A model generated the notes under the pieces. The model did no database searches. It was not told the origin of the DNA and saw only the letters and a list, made by a program, of their open reading frames with translations. DNA of 64,000 nt from Hygrophila difformis (lineage: Eukaryota; Streptophyta; Magnoliopsida; Lamiales; Acanthaceae), in the NCBI GenBank assembly GCA_030278955.1, contig JAOANR010000006.1, positions 24,373,763-24,437,762 on the forward strand. Reading direction: 5' to 3'. The translations under genes were made by a program, and so were the position numbers. Each line of letters starts with the position of its first letter. Position 1 is the stretch's first letter. Of this stretch, positions 27,807-40,556 are shown one piece after another.

Positions 27807-30504
27807 AGGGTTCTTGTCTGCTGTGTATGCGAATCCCATTCCGGGATGTTGTGTGTCTGATTGGTTAGACATGAGGACTATTGCTTCGAATATTACCGGC
27901 CCGTGGGCTGCCATTGGTGATTGGAACGATATTCTTGACTCTTCGGAATCCATGGGGCTGGTGTCTCGGCCGCAATTATGTGACAATTTTCGTGAGATGT
28001 TGGATGCATGTGGGCTGAGTACTGTTCATACTTTTGGTGAACCATTTACTTGGCAGAAAAATACATCAGGGGGGCTTTGGCTCGGAAAAGGCTCGACCGT
28101 GCTGTGGCCAATTTGGATTGGATTAGGGGTTTTCCGCAAGGGGCTGTAGAGGTGCTACCTCATCGAGCTTCTGATCATAATGGTATTCTTCTTCATTGTA
28201 ACCGTAAGTTTGTCAATTTTGGTCCTCGGCCTTTTCATTGGGAGTTTCTAGGACCACTCATCCACATTATCGTCATGTTGTCGACACGGCTTGGCATTTA
28301 GGTGGAGGGATGATACATCAACAGCTTGATCAAGTGAGGAAATCATCTATATTCTTTAATGACAGAATGTTTGGTAATATTGCCAAGAGGAAGGACCGTA
28401 TCATGCGTAGGCTTGCAGGTGTGCGACGGTGCCTTGTTGGCATTGACTCTGCTAGGATGCAACTCCTGGAGGCTAATCTTCTCGCTGCCTTGGAGGATGT
28501 TTTGGCCCAGGAAGAGATTTTATGGTATCAGAAGTCTAGAGATAACTGGATAAAACTTGGGGAACGTAATACTCGTTACTTCCATGCTCAGACTATTATT
28601 CGTCGTCAGAAGAGTAGAATTCTGGGATTGGATATCGATGGGAATTGGGTTACTAATGATCAGATGCTTAAAGGCCATGTGAGGTCGCATTTTAGTTGGT
28701 TATTGGGAGCCTCTACCCAGGCCACTCGGATGCATGACACACTTCCCATGTTGCCTCTTGCTGAGCGGGTTGAGAGCCTCGCGGGAGTGGTCAGTCGTCA
28801 GGAGGTTGATGATGCTATAAAAGGAATGAAGGGTTTTTCGGCCCCGGGGCCGGATGGATTTCCTGCTATTTTCTACAAAACTTATTGGGAGTCTCTTGGC
28901 CCTGACATTTGGGATTTCATTCGTACGGCTTTTGTTACAGGCTCCTTTGATAAGAGTTTGGCAGCCACGCTCATTTGTTTATTGCCCAAGGTGGACGTTC
29001 CTCGCAGCATTAAGGATTATTGGCCTATTAGCTTGTGCAATGTTTGCTACAAGATAATGACGAAAGTTATTGTTAATAGGCTTCGTACCATTCTTCAAGA
29101 GTATATTGGGCCATATCAATCCGCTTACCCGGGAGATGTACGTCCTGTAATGCTATTTTATTGCAAGAGGTCGTGTCGGCCTTTAAAAATCGTAACAGGA
29201 GAGCGCAGGAATTTCTTATCAAGATAGATTTGGAGAAGGCGTACGATAATATTAATTGGGATTTCCTTGAAGCTTGTATCTGAGAAATGAGTTTTCCTGA
29301 TTCTATGACTAATATTATTATGTTTTGTGTTCGTTCCCCTACTTATGCGATCCTTTGGAATGGGTTGACCTTACCCTCCATTACGCCATCTAAAGGGATC
29401 CGACAGGGAGATCCTCTTTCTCCCTATCTTTTCATCATTGTTATGGAAAAACTTTCACATGCCATCATTGATAAGATCCGACACGACAACTGGAAGCCCA
29501 TTACTTTGTCCCGGGGAGGTCCATCTATTTCACACCTTATGTTTGCCGACGATTTGCTACTTTTTGCCAAGGCCACCCTGGAGGATGCTAGGTGTATGGA
29601 TGAGGTCCTTACGAATTTTGCTTCTCAGGCCGGTTTGAAACTTAATCCTGGAAAGTCTCTTGCGCATGCTTCTTTCGCTGTCCCTGCTGCCTTGCGGTCG
29701 AATATTTCCACTATTCTCAATATTGGCTTTACAGATAACCTAGGGTCTTACCTGGGGTTTCCTCTTTTCCATGGCGTGGTTCGCATTGATCATTTTGAGG
29801 TGTTAATGAAAAAGCTTAATGCTCGTCTGGGTAATTGGAAGCGAGGGCTACTCAATAAGGCCGGTAGAATTACCTTGGCTAGAGCCGTTCTCAATGCCAT
29901 GCCTGCTTATCTCATGCAGAATATTTGGTTGCCTTCTTCTGTGTGCGATAAGATTGATCAATTCATTCGTCAGTTTATTTGGAAAGATGGCAAAGGGAAG
30001 GGGCTTCACCTTGTAAATTGGAGCAAAGTCATTGTCCCTCGTTACATGGGTGGATTAGGTCTTCGGTCTGCTCGTGATATGAATGTCTCTCTACTCGGAA
30101 AACTCTACAGGGATGTTTTGAACGTGGCTGACAAGCCTTGGGTCAAACTCTTCATTGAGAAGTATGGCTGTTGGGGCAGATTTTTTCCTCCTCGCCCGGG
30201 GTCGTCTCCAACATATCGTGCTATGGCTCGAGTGGGCACCTTGCTTGAGAACGGGTTTAGGATTCGCATTGGAGCTGGGGAATGTAATGTCTGGCATGCT
30301 GCGTGGCTTAGAGGTGGACCAATTGCCCCCTGAATCCCGTATGTGCACATTGCAGATTCAGAGCTTAAGGTGAAAGATTTATATTTGAATGGTGTTTGGA
30401 ATTGGGGCTCGCTGTACACAACAGTGCCACCTTCTATCCAAAGTGAAGTTCATGAGCTTGGCCCCTTAGTGTTTCATCCTCAAGCGGGGGACCCTTGGTG
30501 CTGG
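27807..30504 (+). pseudogene. LINE endonuclease and reverse transcriptase remnant
   Basis: The first ~300 bp encode the end of an apurinic-type endonuclease (GPWAAIGDWNDIL, SDHNGI). The reverse transcriptase follows: SAPGPDGFPA, LICLLPKV near 28980, KGIRQGDPLSPYLF near 29400 and the catalytic MFADDLLLFA near 29540, then the thumb region. Frameshifts near 28060-28300 and 29110-29290 and a stop near 30332 break the frame, so it is a non-functional copy. The protein would copy LINE RNA at a nicked target site. The frame continues at 43570 beyond the LTR-like insertion. Confidence 0.93.
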
Positions 30505-30841
30505 CTGGTGATAATGGCCAAAATTGTCCATTATTTTCAATCCATTTCCGTGTCTGAGACGGACATTTTGATCGTATTCTCATCTTATTTTAATAAGAAA
30601 ACAGTTGAATTTGACAGATTAATGCGAGTTTATAATAATAATAAGCTGGTAATGAAAAACACAAAAATATGCGATTTTAATTGCATTTATGTTAGAAAAA
30701 TCCAAAAACATGAGAAAAGGAAAAAGAAAAGAAAAAAGAAGTAAAAGATGGGCAAAAGAATAAAATAGCCCACAAAAATCAAAAAGATGGGAAAAAGAAT
30801 AAAAATCCACAAAACTGAATTTTTGGCTAAGTGTTGAAATT

Positions 30842-31036
30842 CAATGCGGTTTATACTGCATTGCCCACATAAACCGCATTGCATCTGAAGAGAAGAAGAA
30901 AAATGACCAAGTCTTGAGAGGCAATGCGAAATACCAATGCGGTTTCATCAATGCGGTTTATACCGCATTGACCTTGAAACCGCATCACTCCAAGAAAGGA
31001 AGAGACCAGAGCAAGATGAGAAGTACTCAATGCGGT
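30842..31036. repeat. Palindrome array of outer LTR, upstream part 1
   Basis: Repeated arms AATGCGGTTTA and TAAACCGCATT form head-to-head pairs such as AATGCGGTTTATACTGCATT. The array is cut at GCGGT by the inner LTR and resumes at 35315. Confidence 0.85.
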
Positions 31037-33599
31037 TGAAACTTTTGACAAATTTCCCACACGAGTATTATCGAAAATAGATAAATGAGGATCCTGGTTT
31101 AGGTTTTTATTTAATGAAACCACTTTATGACGATGGAGTTGAGATTAGGGATATATTATAGGTTGTCACGTTTTTATTTACTCGTGTTAAGAAACTGTGC
31201 CCCCGAAAGCGCACGGAGTCAAAAATTGCAGTATTTATAGTAAGACCGGATCGTTCACTGGAGGATGTGCGATAGAAGCAGGGCCCACGTCGTTTACTAA
31301 AATTTTCCACTCGGTTACTCGATTCAAGTTTTTCAATGGTTTCTAACAACTACTTGACATAATTTAAACTAGATTATGAAAGCAATTAAGATTACACTAC
31401 GAAGCAAGTAAATTCTATTCTAAGGAAGCGATAAAGTTATTCTAAGAAAGCAATAAAATATATTCTACGAAAGCGGTAAAAATTATACTAAGCTATCTAT
31501 CACTAATCTAGAAAAGCAGATTTAAAGTTGAGACAGAAGGGACATGAAGAAAAGAATAAAGATTGGACAAGATTCAGATGAAACACAATTAAACTTCCAT
31601 TTTAATACTCAGATCTTTGTTTGGGATAATCCTTCAGTTAGCTAACTCTCATGTTTTCTATACCATGTTCCCTTTAACAGACATGTACTTACAGTAAGAG
31701 TTTACATGCTCTTAAGAAATCAAAGTCTAAGATACCACAAACTCTTAACTCCCCTCGCAATGCCCTGCGAGGGTATGTTAGTCCCCTGTGGTGGACAAGC
31801 AACACCTAACAAATCATTAGTTGAGTTGCCAAGTACTGCTATCATTCCCCCATGTCACGCCCAAAGATTCTAATTAAGCCTGAACTATCCCTTAACTATC
31901 AGTCCTAGTAGCAGTTACACAACTCTCAATACAACCGAGTGACCTCTAACGAAAGCATTCAAAAGAAAGCGATAAAGAAAGCGTTTAAAAATCCTATCAC
32001 CCGGAAGTTTTTTTGAAAGTCTGACCCTGGTAGTGAAAGACAGCCCCCAGTCAGAATGACGGGGTGTGGATCAAGAATTTCCGACTCTCGGTGAACCGCT
32101 CGCAGTGTTCACTTCCTTTCGGATGGTTATGAGATACAAACTAATGAAACGAACTAATAAATTAGTTCGTTCCGGAAGCACTCACCCAGGACTCAAAAAT
32201 AGGCTTTGGCAGAGGAGGATAGCAGTTGAAAGAATACTCAACCCTACCTTAGAAAATAACCAAGGCCCATATGTTGTTCCTCTAGCATTACTCATCACAC
32301 CTTATCTGAGTCCAAGTGGTCTCTGGTTCAGTGCCCTGTTTAATACACGATTTCCAACACACAACAATTTTGGAAAATAATTGATATTTGAAAAATCATT
32401 CCCTAAACAGATACTAGACTCTCAATTAAAACACAGATCCTTTCAGTCTAGGTGATACCTAATCGCTGACTCTGCTTCTAATTTCCCAAAATCAGCCCCC
32501 AGTAGAATATGAATTAGTCATAACTGTGGAATTTATCCCTTACTCAGATCCGGATTTTATAATTGAATTTTTGTTGGAAATTTATTGTGAGACGTCTGAT
32601 TAAGATCAAGACTCCTGTGTCCAAGGGAAGGATCCCAAAATAATTAAACCACAATATTTACATAATAATATCATGCATAATTTTATAAGGGAGTGTAAAA
32701 TTAAATTAACCCAAAATATAAGGTGAGTTTAGACAGAATGCGAAACACAGAGATGAAATAGCCGGCGATAAGAAGAATTTTGGCTAAAGAGATGGCAAAA
32801 TAATTAGGGTTAATTGGATTGCAGTTATCTGTGGTCCAGTTCCCTAATCATTAAGGTGAGATGATTTTAGACAGCAAAAGACCTTAAACGACAGTGATCG
32901 CTATCATCAAGACTTCTACTATCTGTGAAATGAGAGAAAAACCTATATATTTTCTCACTGTAGTACTATTCAGATAGTGTTGATCGACACTATTGGATAA
33001 TATTACAGCTCAAAATTCAGGTTTGAAAATAAGATAAAGAAAAGGAAACTGTATCCGGATAGGAGTCAGCTGAGCAGCTATTATAATCCCGGATGGACGA
33101 ACCGCCAAGGCTTCCACCGACCACTATCCGAACCATGCAAAATAACATCTAGTAATTAATATACAGACCACGAGCTAGTTTATCCATGTGGGAATACCCG
33201 CCAACATTAGTCTGTTATATCTCTTACTAGCTGTTTCACACAACACGGAAAAGACAAAATAAATAAATAAAAGAGAATATATTTTTTTTGGGTCATCTTG
33301 CATGAGAGACATTGGTTTCTCATGCAAGGACATGGAAATGGTTCCATGATTACTCTTTATGTCTAAATAATCACTCATTCCATAATTAATTAATTACAGT
33401 CCGGATTATATACTTAGATCATTAGAGTTCAATCATGTGTAGAATAATCTTTTAATGAGGAATTGAACAAAGTTCTTTATATCAAATTAATCATGGGTTG
33501 AGATAATTAGATTTCAACCTCAAAATGTCAATACAAAGGTTCAATTAATTAATGGGGAGAGATGGAGAATGAAAATTTGGCAAGAAGGTGCCATGCATG

Positions 33600-34075
33600 T
33601 CATGAGACAGAGTTTGTGTCGTGAACCGTGGGTCCACGACAGGGGGATCACGACAGAGAGGTGGGAAATAAGAGAAATTGGATATTTTGAAAATTAGGGT
33701 TTGTTGTGTCACTAGACAAAAATCCGTGTCGCTAGGCGTGACCTCGCGACAAGGGTCTAGCGACGCAAGGTTTGAAAATTCAACAAGGGCATAATTCCTG
33801 GTCGCGGAACAAGGGGTGTGTCGCGGACCGTGGGTCCGCGACAGGGGTTTCGCGACAGAGCCCTTCCAGAATAAAATTGCAAGCATTTGGGTCCTCGGTA
33901 GCTAATCAAGGGTTGTGTCGCGAACCGTGGGTTCGCGACAGGATTGCCTCGCGACGGAGGGTTTTAAAAGTTATCAAACAAGTGTTCTTTGGCACTCATG
34001 TCACTAAACTGCCCTCTTGTTGCTAGACGTGGTCTCGCGACAGGAAATGGCTAGCGACATGAGTGTATTCAGGAC
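33600..34075. repeat. Palindrome array of inner LTR, downstream
   Basis: Units pair TGTCGCGGACC with GGTCCGCGACA, followed by another CGCGACAG arm. Variant units use TCGTG with CACGA, or TCGCTAG with CTAGCGA, so arms change together. The position corresponds to the 36528-37012 array of the outer copy, but the sequence is unrelated. Confidence 0.85.
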
Positions 34076-34774
34076 ACATGTCAGAAAAGTAAAGTGGAAC
34101 AGTGGCATGCATTACGCGTGATCTCACCCATTTCGGATTCAAAAGTTAAACTAAGCTGAAAATAACCAAACATAATTTGAATCTAGCTAGAACATGCTTC
34201 AACATAAAGGAGAATAAGACAAGATTTAAAATAACGCAAACCCTAATCTAGGTTTGATCACTCATATGCTTGTAACATTATCCAAAGAGAAAATCACCCA
34301 ACAATGACATAAAATAGGAAATAAAGGTCAAATGACCCAAAAGAAAAGGAAAGCAGTGATAAATCCATGGGGTGTGAAACCCATTTCATGATTTTTGGGA
34401 CACATTTCAAGAATATTCTCCCATTTTATTAGTGGGTTTGTTAATACCCATCATTTTGAATATTACAAAACCTTAAACACAAGTTTAAAACAAGAAAACA
34501 AAATGTAAACTCTGGCTATCTAGGCTAAAACTGAAAACTAAACTAAGCTAAACTAATGCTAGTGCATGAATTAAATAATACAAAAATAAAGCTAAGCTAA
34601 CCTAACCTAAAAGAAAACTACCTACAAACTGAGCTCCCAACTTGTCTTCAAGAACGTGTTTTCTGATTCCAAAAGCTCTCTTTCTCAAGGGGATCACCTC
34701 ATATTTATAGAAGTGAAACCCTAGGCCCATGGGCCTTGGTCTGAAGCCCATTGTATCTCAAGACATCACACACA

Positions 34775-35010
34775 TCACATTGTGTCGCGGAACAACACTG
34801 CATGTGGTAAGGCTTCTCGACAGGGTCTTGGTCTTCAATTTGTGTATCTGTATCGCTAACCATGCCTGTGTCGCGAGGGCATGGATCGCGACCGGGGTAT
34901 TGCGACCGGGAACTGGGGACATGGCTTCTTCTCCAGTTGCTGCTTGTTGTGTCGCCAAACCTTCCTGTGTCGCGAGATCATGGACCGCGACACAGGACTT
35001 CCGCGACCGG
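34775..35010. repeat. Palindrome array of inner LTR, upstream
   Basis: CCTGTGTCGCGAG pairs with CGCGACACAGG and related arms near 34868-34910 and 34965-35010. It lies upstream of the minus-strand TATA at 34709 and uses the same CGCGAC-type arms as the downstream array of this copy. Confidence 0.8.
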
Positions 35011-35314
35011 GTATTCCTGGACACACTGAATTGGGCCAGATGGGCCAAAGTTACTCTTTTTTGTGGGCTTTCTCTATCTTTTCCCATCTTTTTCATTCCT
35101 TTTTCTTTTCTTTTCTTTTTCTCATGTTTTTGGATTATATGTAATAAAATTACATATTTATGCATTTTTCATACCAGCTTATTATTTTTACAATTATGCA
35201 TAAATCAGTCCAATTCAACTGCTTTCTTATTCAATATAAGACCGGAATGCGATCAAATGCCCGTTTCAGACACGGAAATGGATTGAAAATAATGGTCATT
35301 TCTGGCCATTATCA

Positions 35315-35560
35315 GCGGTATGATGCAATGCGGTTTATACCGCATTGACATATAAACCGCATTGCATCAAGCCAAAAAGGAACCAAGCAGCAAGACATGC
35401 AATGCGAAATAGCCAATTCGGTTTACACAATGCGGATTAAACCGCATTAATGTGATAAACCGCATCCCAGCCAAAGACGAAGAAGAAAATAAGACCTCAT
35501 GCAATTCGATATAGCCAATGCGGTTTATACCGAATTGCATGAGGAGACCGAATTGAGTTC
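35315..35560. repeat. Palindrome array of outer LTR, upstream part 2
   Basis: This continues the AATGCGGTTTA/TAAACCGCATT array, with variants in which GCGG becomes TTCGG (CAATTCGG, CCGAATTG). It lies just upstream of the TATA box at 35638. Confidence 0.85.
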
Positions 35561-35637
35561 AAAAAGCTTTGGAACACGTGAAGAATGCATGCTACTGTTA
35601 ATGGGCCCTGATGGGCCTAGGGGTCTGAAAAAGAAGT

Positions 35638-35645
35638 ATAAAAGC
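35638..35645 (+). promoter_or_regulatory. TATA box of the outer LTR
   Basis: TATAAAAG follows a conserved GGGCCTAGGG segment. The inner copy has GGGCCTAGGG followed by CTATAAATAT at the matching position on the other strand, so both copies carry a promoter-like site in mid-element. Confidence 0.5.
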
Positions 35646-36527
35646 TGACCCTCACCAACACTTGAAGATACTCTTACACACTTTGACACTTGAGCAGGAG
35701 ACAAGAAGAACATTCAGGAGGATTTCCTCTCACCCCTTAAGGGTTAGGTAGGTAGTTTAGTAAGATTTATTTTTCATGCATCTAGCTTAGTTTTAAATGC
35801 TTTGATTTTAGTTTAGTTTGTAAAGCTTGTTACTACTATTTAGTGTAGCCACTTCCATACACTTTACATGCTTTTTAGTTAGAATGAACCCAACCTTCAA
35901 TCTAATGATGGTTTTGGGTTATTTATTATGCTTTCAAGTGTCAATACAAAGGAAAATTCCAGAAATGGATTTTGTTCATGTGTTTGGCACTCTTTAAATG
36001 CTTTCCTTAGTAATAAATATGTTAGAATGAATGTTTGTTTCAACTAGGTTTCATTTAATGTGTTCCTAGTTGACTTACATTCTTAATAAATGCATGTTTA
36101 GTGGGTGTATAGTTTGTTTTATGCCTTAGAGCGTCAAGTAAGTGTTCTTAGGTTTTAGATAATTTAGGACTTGTTAGAAATAGATTTTAATGCTTTACTT
36201 GCTTCTTTATCTTTTCTAGATCTTTCACTTATGCTTCCTTAGATAAACTAAGTGTTATTATTTTATGCAAGTAGTTCTTAATTTTTAGGTTGTTTTAGGT
36301 TAATTATCTTTGAATTTCATGTTTGTAGTTTTAGGGTTTAATTCATGCTATTACCCACTGTGCATGTATAATTATGGATAACCACAAAATATTCACAAGT
36401 ATGGCTGCGAGATGACACTGATGTGAAATGAATGATGGAGTCAATCCCGTCTATCATAAACCGTATTCAGCTTAGAAACCGGATTCATACTTGTGAACAA
36501 AAAAATACACTTGTGAGAAAATTCCAT

Positions 36528-37012
36528 GCAATGCGGTTTAGGCAATGCGGTTTATACCGCATTGCCCATGAATACCGCATTGCATGACAAAAAATGTTGG
36601 TGTTTTATTTCTCCTATCTCAATGCAGTTTCCAGCAATGCGGTTTATACCGCATTGCCCATGTAAACCGCATTGCCTCCTGAAACCGCATTGTTTGCACT
36701 CCATACTCTTCATTCCTTAGTTTATTTTTCTTTGTCTACCAATGTGGTTTATACCAATGCGGTTTATACCGCATTGCATGTGTAAACCGCATTACCTTCA
36801 CCTTTTGGAGAAAACGCCTTAGCCAAATTTGAGTAAGGGAATAACCTCATCAATTCGGTTTGTCCAATGCGGTTTATACTGCATCGACTTGACAAACCGA
36901 ATTGGATGCTGTATTTCGCATTCTTGGAATGATTAATTGGGTAAGGTAATACTTCATTCCTCATGCATTCTCAATGCGGTTTATATCACAACTGACTTAA
37001 TAGACCACATTG
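36528..37012. repeat. Palindrome array of outer LTR, downstream
   Basis: At least four composite units each nest two forward and two reverse arms (a a a' a') around AATGCGGTTTATACCGCATT. One unit has CAATTCGGTTTGTC paired with GACAAACCGAATTG, a matched change in both arms. Confidence 0.88.
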
Positions 37013-39236
37013 ACCCCTTCTCTTTATTTTAAAACTCCAAAAATATTTTATTTTCTTGAGTTGTATAAGTTGCATGGGTATATTGGGCTTAGGCCCAATA
37101 CATCTAATTTTATCTATTACACATATCAAACCATTAGTGTCTAAATTATTGTGTGATTAACACTTACACAATACCCAAAAATATTCTTTTAATTTTATCT
37201 CTTCCTTTTAATCGTGTGTATGAATGAATAATAAGGAATATCACAGATCAATGTTGGCAAAAAGGTCCCTTCACCGGGATAACGATTAGCTCGTCTTCTG
37301 TGTATTAATTATTACTCGTTATTTTGCATGATTTAATTGGAGATTTGTGGAAGCTCCGGCAAAAAGGTCTCTTCACAGGGATAACGATTAGTCACTCAGC
37401 CAATTCCTAGTCAAATACTGTTTTCTTTTCCTTATCTTAATTTCAAACCTGAATTTCGAGCTATGGTAATATTAGACAGTGTCGATCAACACTGTTATAA
37501 TAATATTGTAGTAAGAAAACATGTGGGTTTTTCCTCATTCATGGATAGTAGGACTTTCAATAATAGCTATCACTGTTATTAAAAGTTCCTTGCTGTCTAA
37601 AAATCATACCATCTGGAATAGCTGGGAACTGGATATCAGATGTTTGCAGTCCAGATCACCCCAGTTATTTCTAGCACACTTTTTAGCCAATTCCTCTTAT
37701 CTCAAGGCTAATCCATCTTTGTGTATCAAATTCTGTCTAATCGCACCATATATTTTGGGGTATTTTATTTTACTTCTCATATACATGTATGCATGATATT
37801 ATTATGTAGCTATTGTGGTCATAATATTTTGGAGATCCTTCTCCTTGGACGTAAAAGTCTTGATCTAAATCAGATGTTGCATAATAAATTTCTACAAAAA
37901 TCACTTTATAAAACCCGGATCTGAGTAAGGGATAATTTCACAGTTATGACTAATTCATCTTCTACTGGGGGTTGATTTTGAGAACTTAGAACCAGAGTCA
38001 GCGATTAGGTCTCACCTAGACTGAAAGGATCTGTGTTTTAATTGAGAGTCTAGTACCTGTGTAGGGAATGATTTTCAAATATCATTTGTTTTCACAAAAT
38101 TACTGTGTGTTGGAAATCTTATATTAGGTATTGCATTGAATCAGTGTCCACTTGGATTCAGATAAGATGTGATAAATAATACTAGAGGAACAACATATAG
38201 GCCTTGATTAATTTCTAAGGTAGGGTTGAGTATTCTTTCAACTACTATCTTCTCCCACCAAAGCCTAAAATTGAGTCTTGAATGAGTACATCCGGAGTAG
38301 ATCTTCACGGGTCTATTCCAATCAGTTTGTATCTCACAACTGACCAGATGTTATAAGCCATGTGGCTTACTGATATTTGGGAGGTTCTAAATCTGCATCT
38401 GGTCACCAAGACCAGGGGCTCTTTTATACTAACGGAATGAGATAACTTTTAAAAGCTTCCGAGTGATAGGATTTTAAATGCCTTCTTTATCGCTTTCTCT
38501 TACCGCTTTCTTTTAAATGCTTTGTAGAGGACACTCGGAAGAATTAGAGGTTGGCCGCGGTATGTAAGGTTTAAGTGTTATGGATTAGTTCGGGGTTTAA
38601 TTTAGACTTTGGGTGTGACAGGGGAGAATGATAGGAGTACTTGGCATATGAACTAATGATATGTTAGGTGTTGCTTATCCACCATGGAGAAATAACATAC
38701 CTCGGCAGGGGCAGTTATTAATATGTGGTATCTTAGATGTTGAGGTCTTAAGGCCATCTCCAGCAATAAACACTATTTCCCAGTCAACTCTACTCTATTT
38801 TCCAGTCCAGTTTACAGTTTTTTACTTTTCATCTCCAACCATCAACTCTAAATTTTCCTCTATTTAAGAATATTCTATTTTGATGCCTTTTTATTATTCA
38901 CTACTATATTTTATATATCAAACTAAAATAGATTTAAATATATATTTAAATATATGTATATATTTTAATATATTATATATTTTGATGGTTGTATATATCA
39001 AACCATCAACTTTTATCTATCAAACTACTATATTGTATATATTTAAATTTTATAATTAAAATTTTACTAAAATATATATTTTCTTCGTTATTGTTTTATT
39101 TTTATTTATTTTAGTTATTAATATAAAAATATGATCTAATAAATATTTAACAAATTATTATGTAAACTTAATACAAAAAATATAATGGAAATCATAAATT
39201 TATTGTAATACGAAATATAAAACTGAGTACAATATT

Positions 39237-40556
39237 CTAAGAATTTGAAAATTCTTCCCATAAATGATCAATCAAAGCATTACGAAGTGCAAAATGAGCA
39301 TCTTTATCTTTGATTTTTTTAAATCGAGTAAGAAATGTTTGGAAGTGATCAGTCTCTTCATCTACCACTTCAACATCTGGGATTGGAACTTCTCTTGCAT
39401 CATCAATAGGCACTTGAAGATCCCTTTCATCTTCAATTATCATATTATGCATAATAATGCATGCTGACATTATATCATGCAAAATATCTTTTTCCCAAAA
39501 TCGGGCTGGATTGGCTACAATTGCAAATCTACTTTGAAGAACTCCGAATGCTCGCTCGACATCTTTTCTGCATGACTCTTGTTTCATTGCAAATAGTTTC
39601 TTTTTTGTTGTTCGGGGATCATGAATTGTTTGCACAAGAGTTGACCATTTTGGATATATCCCATCCGCAAGGTAGTAACCCATATCATACTCTTTACCTT
39701 GAATGACATAGTGTGCTGGTGGAGCAATTCCTCTAGCAAGATCAGTAAAAAGATGAGATCTTTCTAACACATTGATATCATTATTAGATCCTGGCATACC
39801 AAAATATGCATGCCATATCCAGAGATCATAATCAGCAATAATCTCAAGAATTATTGTTGGTTTTCCACTACGACCTGCATATTGTCCTGACCAACCAGTT
39901 GGACAATTTTTCCACCTCCAATGCATGCAATCTAGGCTACCTAACATTCCTGGGAATCCACGCATTTTACCAATGTACAGTAGTCTCTCAATATCATTTG
40001 AATTAGGGGATCTTAAATATTGAGTGGAAAATATTTCAACAATTGCACGACAAAACCTTTTAACGCATTCAATGGTAGTGGACTCACCAATATTAATATA
40101 TTCATCAACTGCATCCGCTGGCAATGCATATGCCAATACACGAAAGGCGGCTGTAACTTTCTGAAGTGTGGACAAACCCATCCTCCCGGCTGCATCGCAT
40201 CGCTGCTCAAAGTATCTATCATGGTTTTTGACAGAATTTGTGATACGAAGAAATAAACTTCGACACATTCGGAAACGTCTACGAAACATTTCTTCATTGA
40301 ATGTTGGATTTTCAGAAAAATAGTCATTGAAAAGTCGTTCGGCAGCTACATCTCGATCGCGATGGATTACTCTACGACCCAGAACTGAGCCTCCATGCAC
40401 ATTTCTGGTACCTTCGTTGCTTAACCACCCTGCAACAGCAAGATTAGTGTTATATTGTTGTTGAATGAGCAGTTGTTGGTGATGATGTATTGAATCTTCA
40501 ATATCATCATTGAAGAACATTGAAGTGAGATGATGAGGAACACCATTGGGATTCAT
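39237..40556 (-). CDS. PIF/Harbinger transposase (HARBI1-like DDE nuclease), 439 aa
   Basis: A single uninterrupted frame of normal length. An N-terminal helical region with FRRRFRMCRSLF (residues ~91-102) precedes a HARBI1-type nuclease domain. The catalytic residues are visible: Asp209 in GSLDCMHW, Asp260 in PGSNNDINVL and Glu334 in RKDVERAFGVLQSRF. The enzyme would cut at TWA target sites with help from the Myb-like protein encoded divergently. No stop or frameshift is seen, so it may still be functional. It lies inside a retroelement copy, which fits a recent insertion. Confidence 0.95.
   Translation of the reverse strand: MNPNGVPHHLTSMFFNDDIEDSIHHHQQLLIQQQYNTNLAVAGWLSNEGTRNVHGGSVLGRRVIHRDRDVAAERLFNDYFSENPTFNEEMFRRRFRMCRSLFLRITNSVKNHDRYFEQRCDAAGRMGLSTLQKVTAAFRVLAYALPADAVDEYINIGESTTIECVKRFCRAIVEIFSTQYLRSPNSNDIERLLYIGKMRGFPGMLGSLDCMHWRWKNCPTGWSGQYAGRSGKPTIILEIIADYDLWIWHAYFGMPGSNNDINVLERSHLFTDLARGIAPPAHYVIQGKEYDMGYYLADGIYPKWSTLVQTIHDPRTTKKKLFAMKQESCRKDVERAFGVLQSRFAIVANPARFWEKDILHDIMSACIIMHNMIIEDERDLQVPIDDAREVPIPDVEVVDEETDHFQTFLTRFKKIKDKDAHFALRNALIDHLWEEFSNS

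Larger units (their letters stand above)
31037..35314 (-). mobile_element. LTR-like element (inner copy), inverted, 4,278 bp
   Basis: On the minus strand it begins TGATAATGGCC at 35314 and ends AAAGTTTCA at 31037, like the outer copy but in the opposite orientation. The perfect 5-bp duplication GCGGT flanks it (31032-31036 and 35315-35319). Its first ~300 bp and last ~2.2 kb align with the outer copy, producing long inverted repeats. A minus-strand TATA (34709-34703) lies at the equivalent place. There is no coding content; the ORFs found inside are spurious. It inserted within the first palindrome array of the outer copy. Confidence 0.82.

Noticed and set aside
33545..35348. Several 80-185-codon open frames inside the inner LTR
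   Set aside because: They lie over palindrome arrays, differ between the two LTR copies and show no family motifs.
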